This document shows, piece after piece, positions 34,801 to 49,100 of a DNA stretch of 64,000 nucleotides. The notes beneath the pieces are model-generated. The model worked only from the letters and a program-made list of their open reading frames with translations. It did no database searches and was not told where the DNA came from. A program made the translations under genes and the position numbers. This stretch comes from Ulva prolifera. Lineage: Eukaryota > Chlorophyta > Ulvophyceae > Ulvales > Ulvaceae. The stretch's first letter is position 1, and each line of letters begins with the position of its first letter. The DNA is taken from the NCBI GenBank assembly GCA_023078555.1, contig CM041197.1:12001257-12065256 (forward strand). The letters are read 5' to 3'.

Positions 34801-37800
34801 CATACATAAGTCCCGAGCAGTGTACGTAAGTCCCGAGCACCATACATAATTCCCGAGCACTGTACGTAAACCCGTGCACCATACGCACGTCCCGAGCAGC
34901 ATACGTAAACCCGTGCACCATACGAACGTCCCGAGCAGCGTACGTAAGTCCCGAGCACCATACATAAGTCCCGAGCACTGTACGTAAGTCCCGAGCACCA
35001 TACGCACGTCCCGAGCACCACACGTAAGTCACGAGCACCATACATAAGTCCCTAGCAGTGTACGTAAGTCCCGAGAAGTGTACATAAGTCCCGAGCAGTG
35101 TACGTAAGTCCCGAGCAGTGTACGTACGTCCCGAGCACCATACATAAGTCCCGAGCAGTGTACATAAGTCCTGAGCAGTGTACGTAAGTCCCGAGCACCA
35201 TACATAAGTCACGAGCATCGTACGTAAGTCCCGAGCAGTGTACGTAAGTCCCGAGCACCATACATAGGTCCCGAGCAGTGTACGTAAGTCCCGAGCAGTG
35301 TACGTAAGTCCCGAGCAGTGTACGTAAGTCCCGAGCACCATACATAAGTCCCGAGCAGTGTACGTAAGTCCCGAGCACCATACATAAGTCCCGAGCAGTG
35401 TACGTAAGTCCCGAGCAGTGTACGTAAGTCCCGAGCACCATACATAAGTACCGAGCACTGTACGTAAGTCCCGAGCAGTGTACGTAAGTCCCGAGCACCA
35501 TACATAAGTCCCTAGCATTGTACGTATGTCCCGAGCAGTGTGCGTAAGTCCCGAGCAGTGTACGTAAGTCCCGAGCACCATACATAAGTCCCTAGCAGTG
35601 TACGTAAGTCCCGAGCAGTGTACGTAAGTCCCGAGCACCATACATAAGTCCCGAGCAGTGTACGTAAGTCCCGAGCGGTGTACGTAAGTCCCGAGCACCA
35701 TACATAAGTACCGAGCACTGTACGTAAGTCCCGAGCAGTGTACGTAAGTCCCGAGCACCATACATAAGTCCCTAGCATTGTACGTATGTCCCGAGCAGTG
35801 TGCGTAAGTCCCGAGCAGTGTACGTAAGTCCCGAGCACCATACATAAGTCCCTAGCAGTGTACGTAAGTCCCGAGCACCATACATAAGTCCCTGGCAGTG
35901 TACGTAAGTCCCGAGCACCATACATCAGTCCCGAGCAGTGTACGTAAGTCCCGAGCACCATACATAAGTCCCGAGCAGTGTACGTAAGTCCCGAGCAGTG
36001 TACGTAAGTCCCGAGCACCATACATAAGTACCGAGCACTGTACGTAAGTCCCGAGCAGTGTACGTAAGTCCCGAGCACCATACATAAGTCCCGAGCAGTG
36101 TACGTAAGTCCCGAGCAGTGTACATAAGTCCCGAGCAGTGTACGTAAGTCCCGAGCAGTGTACGTACGTCCCGAGCAGTGTACGCAAGTCCCGAGCAGTG
36201 TACGTAAGTCCCGAGCACCATACATAAGTCCCGAGCAGTGTACGTAAGTCCCGAGCACCATACATAAGTCCCGAGCAGTGTACGTAAGTCCCGAGCAGTG
36301 TACGTAAGTCCCGAGCACCATACATAAGTACCGAGCACTGTACGTAAGTCCCGAGCAGTGTACGTAAGTCCCGAGCACCATACATAAGTCCCTAGCATTG
36401 TACGTATGTCCCGAGCAGTGTGCGTAAGTCCCGAGCAGTGTACGTAAGTCCCGAGCACCATACATAAGTCCCTAGCAGTGTACGTAAGTCCCGAGCACCA
36501 TACATAAGTCCCGAGCAGTGTACGTAAGTCCCGAGCAGTGTACATAAGTCCCGAGCAGTGTACGTAAGTCCCGAGCAGTGTACGTACGTCCCGAGCAGTG
36601 TACGCAAGTCCCGAGCAGTGTACGTAAGTCCCGAGCAGTGTACATAAGTCCCGAGCAGCATACATAAGTCCCTAGCATTGTACGTAAGTCCCGAGCAGTG
36701 TACGTAAGTCCCGAGCAGTGTACGTAAGTCCCGAGCAGTGTACGTAAGTCCCGAGCACCATACAAAAGTCCCGAGCAGTGTACGTAAGTCCCGAGCAGTG
36801 TACATAAGTCCCGAGCACCATACATAAGTCCCTAGCATTGTACGTAAGTCCCGAGCAGTGTACGTAAGTCCCGAGCAGTGTACGTAAGTCCCGAGCACCA
36901 TACATAAGTCCCGAGCAGTGTACGTAAGTCCCGAGCAGTGTACGTAAGTCCCGAGCACCATACATAAGTCCCTAGCAATGTACGTAAACCCGTGCACCAT
37001 ACGCACGTCCCGAGCAGCGTACGTAAGTCCCGAGCACCATACGCACGTCCCGAGCACCACACGTAAGTCACGAGCACCATACATAAGTCCCTAGCAGTGT
37101 ACATAAGTCCCGAGCAGTGTACGTAAGTCCCGAGCAGTGTACATAAGTCCCGAGCAGTGTACATAAGTCCCTAGCATTGTACGTAAGTCCCGAGCAGTGT
37201 ACGTAAGTCCCGAGCAGTGTACGTAAGTCCCGAGCACCATACATAAGTCCCGAGCAGTGTACGTAAGTACCGAGCACCATACATAAGTCCCGAGCAGTGT
37301 ACGTAAGTCCCGAGCACCATACATAATTCCCGAGCACTGTACGTAAACCCGTGCACCATACGCACGTCCCGAGCAGCATACGTAAACCCGTGCACCATAC
37401 GCACGTCCCGAGCACCACACGTAAGTCACGAGCACCATACATAAGTCCCTAGCAGTGTACGTAAGTCCCGAGCACCATACATAAGTCCCGAGCAGTGTAC
37501 GTAAGTCCCGAGCAGTGTACATAAGTCCCGAGCAGTGTACGTAAGTCCCGAGCAGTGTACGTACGTCCCGAGCAGTGTACGCAAGTCCCGAGCAGTGTAC
37601 GTAAGTCCCGAGCACCATACATAAGTCCCGAGCAGTGTACGTAAGTCCCGAGCACCATACATAAGTCCCGAGCAGTGTACGTAAGTCCCGAGCAGTGTAC
37701 GTAAGTCCCGAGCACCATACATAAGTACCGAGCACTGTACGTAAGTCCCGAGCAGTGTACGTAAGTCCCGAGCACCATACATAAGTCCCTAGCATTGTAC

Positions 37801-39990
37801 GTATGTCCCGAGCAGTGTGCGTAAGTCCCGAGCAGTGTACGTAAGTCCCGAGCACCATACATAAGTCCCTAGCAGTGTACGTAAGTCCCGAGCACCATAC
37901 ATAAGTCCCGAGCAGTGTACGTAAGTCCCGAGCAGTGTACATAAGTCCCGAGCAGTGTACGTAAGTCCCGAGCAGTGTACGTACGTCCCGAGCAGTGTAC
38001 GCAAGTCCCGAGCAGTGTACGTAAGTCCCGAGCACCATACATAAGTCCCGAGCAGTGTACGTAAGTCCCGAGCACCATACATAAGTCCCGAGCAGTGTAC
38101 GTAAGTCCCGAGCGGTGTACGTAAGTCCCGAGCACCATACATAAGTACCGAGCACTGTACGTAAGTCCCGAGCAGTGTACGTAAGTCCCGAGCACCATAC
38201 ATAAGTCCCTAGCATTGTACGTATGTCCCGAGCAGTGTGCGTAAGTCCCGAGCAGTGTACGTAAGTCCCGAGCACCATACATAAGTCCCTAGCAGTGTAC
38301 GTAAGTCCCGAGCACCATACATAAGTCCCTGGCAGTGTACGTAAGTCCCGAGCACCATACATAAGTCCCGAGCAGTGTACGTAAGTCCCGAGCACCATAC
38401 ATAAGTCGCTAGCAGTGTACGTACGTCCCGAGCAGTGTACGTAAGTCCCGAGCACCATACATAAGTCCCTAGCAGTGTACGTAAGTCCCGAGCACCATAC
38501 ATAAGTCCCGAGCAGTGTACGTAAGTCCCGAGCACCATACATAATTCCCGAGCACTGTACGTAAACCCGTGCACCATACGCACGTCCCGAGCAGCATACG
38601 TAAACCCGTGCACCATACGAACGTCCCGAGCAGCGTACGTAAGTCCCGAGCACCATACATAAGTCCCGAGCACTGTACGTAAGTCCCGAGCACCATACGC
38701 ACGTCCCGAGCACCACACGTAAGTCACGAGCACCATACATAAGTCCCTAGCAGTGTACGTAAGTCCCGAGAAGTGTACATAAGTCCCGAGCAGTGTACGT
38801 AAGTCCCGAGCAGTGTACGTACGTCCCGAGCACCATACATAAGTCCCGAGCAGTGTACATAAGTCCTGAGCAGTGTACGTAAGTCCCGAGCACCATACAT
38901 AAGTCACGAGCATCGTACGTAAGTCCCGAGCAGTGTACGTAAGTCCCGAGCACCATACATAGGTCCCGAGCAGTGTACGTAAGTCCCGAGCAGTGTACGT
39001 AAGTCCCGAGCAGTGTACGTAAGTCCCGAGCACCATACATAAGTCCCGAGCAGTGTACGTAAGTCCCGAGCACCATACATAAGTCCCGAGCAGTGTACGT
39101 AAGTCCCGAGCAGTGTACGTAAGTCCCGAGCACCATACATAAGTACCGAGCACTGTACGTAAGTCCCGAGCAGTGTACGTAAGTCCCGAGCACCATACAT
39201 AAGTCCCTAGCATTGTACGTATGTCCCGAGCAGTGTGCGTAAGTCCCGAGCAGTGTACGTAAGTCCCGAGCACCATACATAAGTCCCTAGCAGTGTACGT
39301 AAGTCCCGAGCAGTGTACGTAAGTCCCGAGCACCATACATAAGTCCCGAGCAGTGTACGTAAGTCCCGAGCGGTGTACGTAAGTCCCGAGCACCATACAT
39401 AAGTACCGAGCACTGTACGTAAGTCCCGAGCAGTGTACGTAAGTCCCGAGCACCATACATAAGTCCCTAGCATTGTACGTATGTCCCGAGCAGTGTGCGT
39501 AAGTCCCGAGCAGTGTACGTAAGTCCCGAGCACCATACATAAGTCCCTAGCAGTGTACGTAAGTCCCGAGCACCATACATAAGTCCCTGGCAGTGTACGT
39601 AAGTCCCGAGCACCATACATCAGTCCCGAGCAGTGTACGTAAGTCCCGAGCACCATACATAAGTCGCTAGCAGTGTACGTACGTCCCGAGCAGTGTACGT
39701 AAGTCCCGAGCACCATACATAAGTCCCTAGCAGTGTACGTAAGTCCCGAGCACCATACATAAGTCCCGAGCAGTGTACGTAAGTCCCGAGCACCATACAT
39801 AATTCCCGAGCACTGTACGTAAACCCGTGCACCATACGCACGTCCCGAGCAGCATACGTAAACCCGTGCACCATACGAACGTCCCGAGCAGCGTACGTAA
39901 GTCCCGAGCACCATACATAAGTCCCGAGCACTGTACGTAAGTCCCGAGCACCATACGCACGTCCCGAGCACCACACGTAAGTCACGAGCA
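31801..39990 (+). repeat. satellite domain with 19-bp variant units and large tandem duplication
   Basis: Only in this domain do shortened 19-bp units CGTAAACCCGTGCACCATA occur, together with GCACGTCCCGAGCAGC, GTACGTCCC and GTATGTCCC variants. 32365-35965 and 36060-39660 match almost perfectly with an offset of 3,695 bp (185 units minus five bases, as expected from five 19-bp units). Smaller nested copies at offsets of about 420, 1,397 and 1,477 bp are also visible. This domain expanded by repeated block duplication. Confidence 0.88.
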
Positions 39991-42594
39991 CCATACATAA
40001 GTCCCTAGCAGTGTACGTAAGTCCCGAGAAGTGTACATAAGTCCCGAGCAGTGTACGTAAGTCCCGAGCAGTGTACGTACGTCCCGAGCACCATACATAA
40101 GTCCCGAGCAGTGTACGTAAGTCCTGAGCAGTGTACGTAAGTCCCGAGCACCATACATAAGTCACGAGCATCGTACGTAAGTCCCGAGCAGTGTACGTAA
40201 GTCCCGAGCACCATACATAGGTCCCGAGCAGTGTACGTAAGTCCCGAGCAGTGTACGTAAGTCCCGAGCAGTGTACGTAAGTCCCGAGCACCATACATAA
40301 GTCCCGAGCAGTGTACGTAAGTCCCGAGCAGTGTACATAAGTCCCGAGCACCATACATAAGTCCCTAGCAGTGTACGTAAGTCCCGAGCACCATACATAA
40401 GTCCCGAGCAGTGTACGTAAGTCCCGAGCAGTGTACGTAAGTCCCGAGCAGTGTACATAAGTCCCGAGCACCATACATAAGTCCCGAGCATTGTACGTAA
40501 GTCCCGAGCACCATACGTAAGTCCCGAGCAGTGTACGTAAGTCCCGAGCAGTGTACGTAAGTCCCGAGCACCATACATAAGTCCCGAGCAGTGTACGTAA
40601 GTCCCGAGCACCATACATAAGTCCCGAGCAGTGTACGTAAGTCCCGAGCAGTGTACGTAAGTCCCGAGCACCATACATAAGTCCCTAGCAGTGTACGTAA
40701 GTCCCGAGCACCATACATAAGTCCCTATCACCATACATAAGTCCCTAGCAGTGTACGTAAGTCCCGAGCATTGTACGTAAGTCCCGAGAAGTGTACATAA
40801 GTCCCGAGCAGTGTACGTAAGTCCCGAGCAGTGTACGTACGTCCCGAGCACCATACATAAGTCCCGAGCACCATACATAAGTCCCGAGCAGTGTACGTAA
40901 GTCCCGAGCAGTGTGCGTAAGTCCCGAGCAGTGTACGTAAGTCCCGAGCACCATACATAAGTCCCTAGCAGTGTATGTAAGTCCCGAGCACCATACATAA
41001 GTCCCGAGCACCATACATAAGTCCCGAGCAGTGTACGTAAGTCCCGAGCACCATACATAAGTCCCTAGCAGTGTACGTAAGTCCCGAGCACCATACATAA
41101 GTCCCGAGCAGTGTACGTAAGTCCCGAGCACCATACAAAAGTCCCGAGCATTGTACGTAAGTCCCGAGCAGTGTACGTAAGTCCCGAGCAGTGTACGTAA
41201 GTCCCGAGCACCATACATAAGTCCCGAGCAGTGTACGTAAGTCCCGAGCACCATACATAAGTCCCGAGCAGTGTACGTAAGTCCCGAGCACCATACATAA
41301 GTCCCGAGCAGTGTACGTAAGTCCCGAGCACCATACATAAGTCCCTAGCACCATACATAAGTCCCGAGCAGTGTACGTAAGTCCCGAGCAGTGTACGTAA
41401 GTCCCGTGCACGTAAGTACCGAGCACCATACATAAGTCCCGAGCAGTGTACGTAAGTACCGAGCACCATACATAAGTCCCTAGCAGTGTACGTAAGTCCC
41501 GAGCAGTGTACGTAAGTCCCGAGCACCATACATAAGTCCCTAGCAGTGTACGTAAGTCCCGAGCACCATACAAAAGTCCCTAGCATTGTACGTAAGTCCC
41601 TAGCAGTGTACGTAAGTCCCGAGCAGTGTACGTAAGTCCCGAGCACCATACAAAAGTCCCGAGCATTGTACGTAAGTCCCGAGCAGTGTACGTAAGTCCC
41701 GAGCAGTGTACGTAAGTCCCGAGCACCATACATAAGTCCCGAGCAGTGTACGTAAGTCCCGAGCACCATACATAAGTCCCGAGCAGTGTACGTAAGTCCC
41801 GAGCACCATACATAAGTCCCTAGCAGTGTACGTAAGTCCCGAGCAGTGTACGTAAGTCCCGAGCACCATACATAAGTCCCTAGCAGTGTACGTAAGTCCC
41901 GAGCACCATACAAAAGTCCCTAGCATTGTACGTAAGTCCCGAGCAGTGTACGTAAGTCCCGAGCAGTGTACGTAAGTCCCGAGCACCATACATAAGTCCC
42001 GAGCAGTGTACGTAAGTACCGAGCACCATACATAAGTCCCGAGCATTGTACGTAAGTCCCGAGCACCATACGTAAGTCCCGAGCAGTGTACGTAAGTCCC
42101 GAGCAGTGTACGTAAGTCCCGTGCACGTAAGTCCCGAGCAGTGTACGTAAGTCCCGAGCAGTGTACGTAAGTCCCGAGCAGTGTACGTAAGTCCCGAGCA
42201 CCATACATAAGTCCCGAGCAGTGTACGTAAGTACCGAGCACCATACATAAGTCCCGAGCATTGTACGTAAGTCCCGAGCACCATACGTAAGTCCCGAGCA
42301 GTGTACGTAAGTCCCGAGCAGTGTACGTAAGTCCCGAGCACCATACATAAGTCCCGAGCAGTGTACGTAAGTCCCGAGCAGTGTACGTAAGTCCCGAGCA
42401 GTGTACATAAGTCCCGAGCACCATACATAAGTCCCTAGCATTGTACGTAAGTCCCGAGCAGTGTACGTAAGTCCCGAGCAGTGTACGTAAGTCCCGAGCA
42501 CCATACATAAGTCCCGAGCAGTGTACGTAAGTCCCGAGCACCATACATAAGTCCCGAGCAGTGTACGTAAGTCCCGAGCACCATACGTAAGTCC

Positions 42595-43596
42595 CGAGCA
42601 GTGTACGTAAGTCCCGAGCAGTGTACGTAAGTCCCCAGCACCATACATAAGTCCCGATCAGTGTACGTAAGTCCCGAGCACCATACATAAGTCCCGAGCA
42701 GTGTACGTAAGTCCCGAGCACCATACATAAGTCCCGAGCAGTGTACGTAAGTCCCGAGCAGTGTACGTAAGTCCCGAGCACCATACATAAGTCCCTAGCA
42801 GTGTACGTAAGTCCCGAGCACCATACATAAGTCCCTAGCACCATACATAAGTCCCTAGCAGTGTACGTAAGTACCGAGCACCATACATAAGTCCCGAGCA
42901 TTGTACGTAAGTCCCGAGCACCATACATAAGTCCCGAGCATTGTACGTAAGTCCCTAGCAGTGTACGTAAGTCCCGAGCACCATACATAAGTCCCGAGCA
43001 CCATACATAAGTCCCGAGCAGTGTACGTAAGTCCCGAGCAGTGTACGTAAGTCCCGAGCACCATACATAAGTCCCGAGCAGTGTACGTAAGTACCGAGCA
43101 CCATACATAAGTCCCGAGCATTGTACGTAAGTCCCGAGCACCATACGTAAGTCCCGAGCAGTGTACGTAAGTCCCGAGCAGTGTACGTAAGTCCCGAGCA
43201 CCATACATAAGTCCCGAGCAGTGTACGTAAGTCCCGAGCAGTGTACATAAGTCCCGAGCACCATACATAAGTCCCTAGCATTGTACGTAAGTCCCGAGCA
43301 GTGTACGTAAGTCCCGAGCAGTGTACGTAAGTCCCGAGCACCATACATAAGTCCCGAGCAGTGTACGTAAGTACCGAGCACCATACATAAGTCCCTAGCA
43401 TTGTACGTAAGTCCCGAGCAGTGTACGTAAGTCCCGAGCAGTGTACGTAAGTCCCGAGCACCATACATAAGTCCCGAGCAGTGTACGTAAGTACCGAGCA
43501 CCATACATAAGTCCCGAGCATTGTACGTAAGTCCCGAGCACCATACGTAAGTCCCGAGCAGTGTACGTAAGTCCCGAGCAGTGTACGTAAGTCCCG
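42595..43596 (+). repeat. satellite segment duplicated 2,260 bp downstream (copy 1)
   Basis: The variant string starting with GTCCCCAGCA and GATCA is repeated in 44855-45856 for about 1 kb. Confidence 0.75.
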
Positions 43597-44854
43597 AGCA
43601 CCATACATAAGTCCCGAGCAGTGTACGTAAGTACCGAGCACCATACATAAGTCCCGAGCATTGTACGTAAGTCCCGAGCACCATACGTAAGTCCCGAGCA
43701 GTGTACGTAAGTCCCGAGCAGTGTACGTAAGTCCCGAGCACCATACATAAGTCCCGAGCAGTGTACGTAAGTCCCGAGCAGTGTACGTAAGTCCCGAGCA
43801 CCATACATAAGTCCCGAGCATTGTACGTAAGTCCCGAGCACCATACGTAAGTCCCGAGCAGTGTACGTAAGTCCCGAGCAGTGTACGTAAGTCCCGAGCA
43901 CCATACATAAGTCCCGAGCAGTGTACGTAAGTCCCGAGCAGTGTACGTAAGTCCCGAGCACCATACATAAGTCCCTAGCAGTGTACGTAAGTCCCGAGCA
44001 CCATACATAAGTCCCTAGCACCATACATAAGTCCCTAGCAGTGTACGTAAGTACCGAGCACCATACATAAGTCCCGAGCATTGTACGTAAGTCCCGAGCA
44101 CCATACGTAAGTCCCGAGCAGTGTACGTAAGTCCCGAGCAGTGTACGTAAGTCCCGAGCACCATACATAAGTCCCGAGCAGTGTACGTAAGTCCCGAGCA
44201 GTGTACATAAGTCCCGAGCACCATACATAAGTCCCTAGCATTGTACGTAAGTCCCGAGCAGTGTACGTAAGTCCCGAGCAGTGTACGTAAGTCCCGAGCA
44301 CCATACATAAGTCCCGAGCAGTGTACGTAAGTACCGAGCACCATACATAAGTCCCTAGCATTGTACGTAAGTCCCGAGCAGTGTACGTAAGTCCCGAGCA
44401 GTGTACGTAAGTCCCGAGCACCATACATAAGTCCCGAGCAGTGTACGTAAGTACCGAGCACCATACATAAGTCCCGAGCATTGTACGTAAGTCCCGAGCA
44501 CCATACGTAAGTCCCGAGCAGTGTACGTAAGTCCCGAGCAGTGTACGTAAGTCCCGAGCACCATACATAAGTCCCGAGCAGTGTACGTAAGTACCGAGCA
44601 CCATACATAAGTCCCGAGCATTGTACGTAAGTCCCGAGCACCATACGTAAGTCCCGAGCAGTGTACGTAAGTCCCGAGCAGTGTACGTAAGTCCCGAGCA
44701 CCATACATAAGTCCCGAGCAGTGTACGTAAGTCCCGAGCAGTGTACGTAAGTCCCGAGCAGTGTACATAAGTCCCGAGCACCATACATAAGTCCCTAGCA
44801 TTGTACGTAAGTCCCGAGCAGTGTACGTAAGTCCCGAGCAGTGTACGTAAGTCC

Positions 44855-45856
44855 CGAGCAGTGTACGTAAGTCCCGAGCAGTGTACGTAAGTCCCCAGCA
44901 CCATACATAAGTCCCGATCAGTGTACGTAAGTCCCGAGCACCATACATAAGTCCCGAGCAGTGTACGTAAGTCCCGAGCACCATACATAAGTCCCGAGCA
45001 GTGTACGTAAGTCCCGAGCAGTGTACGTAAGTCCCGAGCACCATACATAAGTCCCTAGCAGTGTACGTAAGTCCCGAGCACCATACATAAGTCCCTAGCA
45101 CCATACATAAGTCCCTAGCAGTGTACGTAAGTACCGAGCACCATACATAAGTCCCGAGCATTGTACGTAAGTCCCGAGCACCATACATAAGTCCCGAGCA
45201 TTGTACGTAAGTCCCTAGCAGTGTACGTAAGTCCCGAGCACCATACATAAGTCCCGAGCACCATACATAAGTCCCGAGCAGTGTACGTAAGTCCCGAGCA
45301 GTGTACGTAAGTCCCGAGCACCATACATAAGTCCCGAGCAGTGTACGTAAGTACCGAGCACCATACATAAGTCCCGAGCATTGTACGTAAGTCCCGAGCA
45401 CCATACGTAAGTCCCGAGCAGTGTACGTAAGTCCCGAGCAGTGTACGTAAGTCCCGAGCACCATACATAAGTCCCGAGCAGTGTACGTAAGTCCCGAGCA
45501 GTGTACATAAGTCCCGAGCACCATACATAAGTCCCTAGCATTGTACGTAAGTCCCGAGCAGTGTACGTAAGTCCCGAGCAGTGTACGTAAGTCCCGAGCA
45601 CCATACATAAGTCCCGAGCAGTGTACGTAAGTACCGAGCACCATACATAAGTCCCTAGCATTGTACGTAAGTCCCGAGCAGTGTACGTAAGTCCCGAGCA
45701 GTGTACGTAAGTCCCGAGCACCATACATAAGTCCCGAGCAGTGTACGTAAGTACCGAGCACCATACATAAGTCCCGAGCATTGTACGTAAGTCCCGAGCA
45801 CCATACGTAAGTCCCGAGCAGTGTACGTAAGTCCCGAGCAGTGTACGTAAGTCCCG
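44855..45856 (+). repeat. satellite segment duplicated from 42595-43596 (copy 2)
   Basis: Same order of variants as copy 1. It ends at a shortened 15-bp unit (CGTAAGTCCCGTGCA, around 45847-45861). Confidence 0.75.
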
Positions 45857-47700
45857 TGCACGTAAGTCCCGAGCAGTGTACGTAAGTCCCGAGCACCATA
45901 CATAAGTCCCGAGCAGTGTACGTAAGTACCGAGCACCATACATAAGTCCCGAGCATTGTACGTAAGTCCCGAGCACCATACGTAAGTCCCGAGCAGTGTA
46001 CGTAAGTCCCGAGCAGTGTACGTAAGTCCCGAGCACCATACATAAGTCCCGAGCAGTGTACGTAAGTCCCGAGCAGTGTACATAAGTCCCGAGCACCATA
46101 CATAAGTCCCTAGCATTGTACGTAAGTCCCGAGCAGTGTACGTAAGTCCCGAGCAGTGTACGTAAGTCCCGAGCACCATACATAAGTCCCGAGCAGTGTA
46201 CGTAAGTACCGAGCACCATACATAAGTCCCGAGCATTGTACGTAAGTCCCGAGCACCATACGTAAGTCCCGAGCAGTGTACGTAAGTCCCGAGCAGTGTA
46301 CGTAAGTCCCGAGCACCATACATAAGTCCCGAGCAGTGTACGTAAGTCCCGAGCAGTGTACGTAAGTCCCGAGCAGTGTACATAAGTCCCGAGCACCATA
46401 CATAAGTCCCTAGCATTGTACGTAAGTCCCGAGCAGTGTACGTAAGTCCCGAGCAGTGTACGTAAGTCCCGAGCACCATACATAAGTCCCGAGCAGTGTA
46501 CGTAAGTCCCGAGCACCATACATAAGTCCCGAGCAGTGTACGTAAGTCCCGAGCACCATACGTAAGTCCCGAGCAGTGTACGTAAGTCCCGAGCAGTGTA
46601 CGTAAGTCCCCAGCACCATACATAAGTCCCGATCAGTGTACGTAAGTCCCGAGCACCATACATAAGTCCCGAGCAGTGTACGTAAGTCCCGAGCACCATA
46701 CATAAGTCCCGAGCAGTGTACGTAAGTCCCGAGCAGTGTACGTAAGTCCCGAGCACCATACATAAGTCCCTAGCAGTGTACGTAAGTCCCGAGCACCATA
46801 CATAAGTCCCTAGCACCATACATAAGTCCCTAGCAGTGTACGTAAGTCCCGAGCATTGTACGTAAGTCCCGAGAAGTGTACGTAAGTCCCGAGCACCATA
46901 CATAAGTCCCTAGCAGTGTACATAAGTCCCGAGCAGTGTACGTAAGTCCCGAGCACCATACATAAGTCCCTAGAATTGTACGTAAGTCCCGAGCAGTGTA
47001 CGTAAGTCCCGAGCAGTGTACGTAAGTCCCGAGCACCATACATAAGTCCCTAGCATTGTACGTAAGTCCCGAGCAGTGTGCGTAAGTCCCGAGCAGTGTA
47101 CGTAAGTCCCGAGCACCATACATAAGTCCCTAGCAGTGTACGTAAGTCCCGAGCACCATACATAAGTCCCGAGCACCATACATAAGTCCCGAGCAGTGTA
47201 CGTAAGTCCCGAGCACCATACATAAGTCCCTAGCAGTGTACGTAAGTCCCGAGCACCATACATAAGTCCCGAGCAGTGTACGTAAGTCCCGAGCAGTGTA
47301 CGTAAGTCCCGAGCACCATACATAAGTCCCGAGCAGTGTACGTAAGTCCCGAGCACCATACATAAGTCCCTAGCAGTGTACGTAAGTCCCGAGCACCATA
47401 CATAAGTCCCGAGCAGTGTACGTAAGTCCCGAGCACCATACATAAGTCCCGAGCAGTGTACGTAAGTCCCGAGCAGTGTACGTAAGTCCCGAGCACCATA
47501 CATAAGTCCCGAGCAGTGTACGTAAGTCCCGAGCACCATACATAAGTCCCGAGCAGTGTACGTAAGTCCCGAGCAGTGTACGTAAGTCCCGATCACCATA
47601 CATAAGTCCCGAGCAGTGTACGTAAGTCCCGAGCAGTGTACATAAGTCCCGAGCAGTGTACGTAAGTCCCGAGCACCATACATAAGTCCCTAGAATTGTA

Positions 47701-49100
47701 CGTAAGTCCCGAGCAGTGTACGTAAGTCCCGATCACCATACATAAGTCCCGAGCAGTGTACGTAAGTACCGAGCACCATACATAAGTCTCGAGCATTGTA
47801 CGTAAGTCCCGAGCACCATACGTAAGTCCCGAGCAGTGTACGTAAGTCCCGAGCAGTGTACGTAAGTCCCGAGCACCATACATAAGTCCCGATCAGTGTA
47901 CGTAAGTCCCGAGCAGTGTACATAAGTCCCGAGCACCATACATAAGTCCCTAGCAGTGTACGTAAGTCCCGAGCACCATACATAAGTCCCGAGCAGTGTA
48001 CGTAAGTCCCGAGCACCATACATAAGTCCCGAGCAGTGTACGTAAGTCCCGAGCAGTGTACGTAAGTCCCGAGCACCATACATAAGTCCCGAGCAGTGTA
48101 CGTAAGTCCCGAGCACCATACATAAGTCCCGAGCAGTGTACGTAAGTCCCGAGCAGTGTACGTAAGTCCCGATCACCATACATAAGTCCCGAGCAGTGTA
48201 CGTAAGTCCCGAGCAGTGTACATAAGTCCCGAGCACCATACATAAGTCCCTAGCATTGTACGTAAGTCCCGAGCAGTGTACATAAGTCCCGAGCAGTGTA
48301 CGTAAGTCCCGAGCACCATACATAAGTCCCAAGCAGTGTACGTAAGTCCCGAGCACCATACATAAGTCCCTAGCAGTGTACGTAAGTCCCGAGCAGTGTA
48401 CGTAAGTCCCGAGCACCATACATAAGTCCCTAGCAGTGTACGTAAGTCCCGAGCACCATACATAAGTCCCTAGCACCATACATAAGTCCCTAGCAGTGTA
48501 CGTAAGTCCCGAGCATTGTACGTAAGTCCCGAGAAGTGTACGTAAGTCCCGAGCACCATACATAAGTCCCTAGCAGTGTACATAAGTCCCGAGCAGTGTA
48601 CGTAAGTCCCGATCACCATACATAAGTCCCGAGCAGTGTACGTAAGTACCGAGCACCATACATAAGTCCCGAGCATTGTACGTAAGTCCCGAGCACCATA
48701 CGTAAGTCCCGAGCAGTGTACGTAAGTCCCGAGCAGTGTACGTAAGTCCCGAGCACCATACATAAGTCCCGATCAGTGTACGTAAGTCCCGAGCAGTGTA
48801 CGTAAGTCCCGAGCACCATACATAAGTCCCTAGCAGTGTACGTAAGTCCCGAGCACCATACATAAGTCCCTAGCACCATACATAAGTCCCTAGCAGTGTA
48901 CGTAAGTCCCGAGCATTGTACGTAAGTCCCGAGAAGTGTACGTAAGTCCCGAGCACCATACATAAGTCCCTAGCAGTGTACATAAGTCCCGAGCAGTGTA
49001 CGTAAGTCCCGATCACCATACATAAGTCCCGAGCAGTGTACGTAAGTACCGAGCACCATACATAAGTCCCGAGCATTGTACGTAAGTCCCGAGCACCATA
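47701..49100 (+). repeat. satellite segment duplicated 2,720 bp downstream (copy 1)
   Basis: 1,400 bp match 50421-51820 unit for unit; I noticed one base difference (CTC for CCC near 47788). GATCA, TAGCACC and GAGAAGTG variants serve as landmarks. Confidence 0.8.

Noticed and set aside
41600-44008. Minus-strand ORF of 802 codons, and many like it across both satellite blocks, encoding a 20-residue repeat with MYGARDLRTLLGTYVHCSGL
   Set aside because: The 20-bp unit is stop-poor on this strand and, as 20 is not a multiple of three, the same peptide repeat appears in all three frames. Variants freely create TAG, and no start, splice or codon-position signal sets one frame apart.
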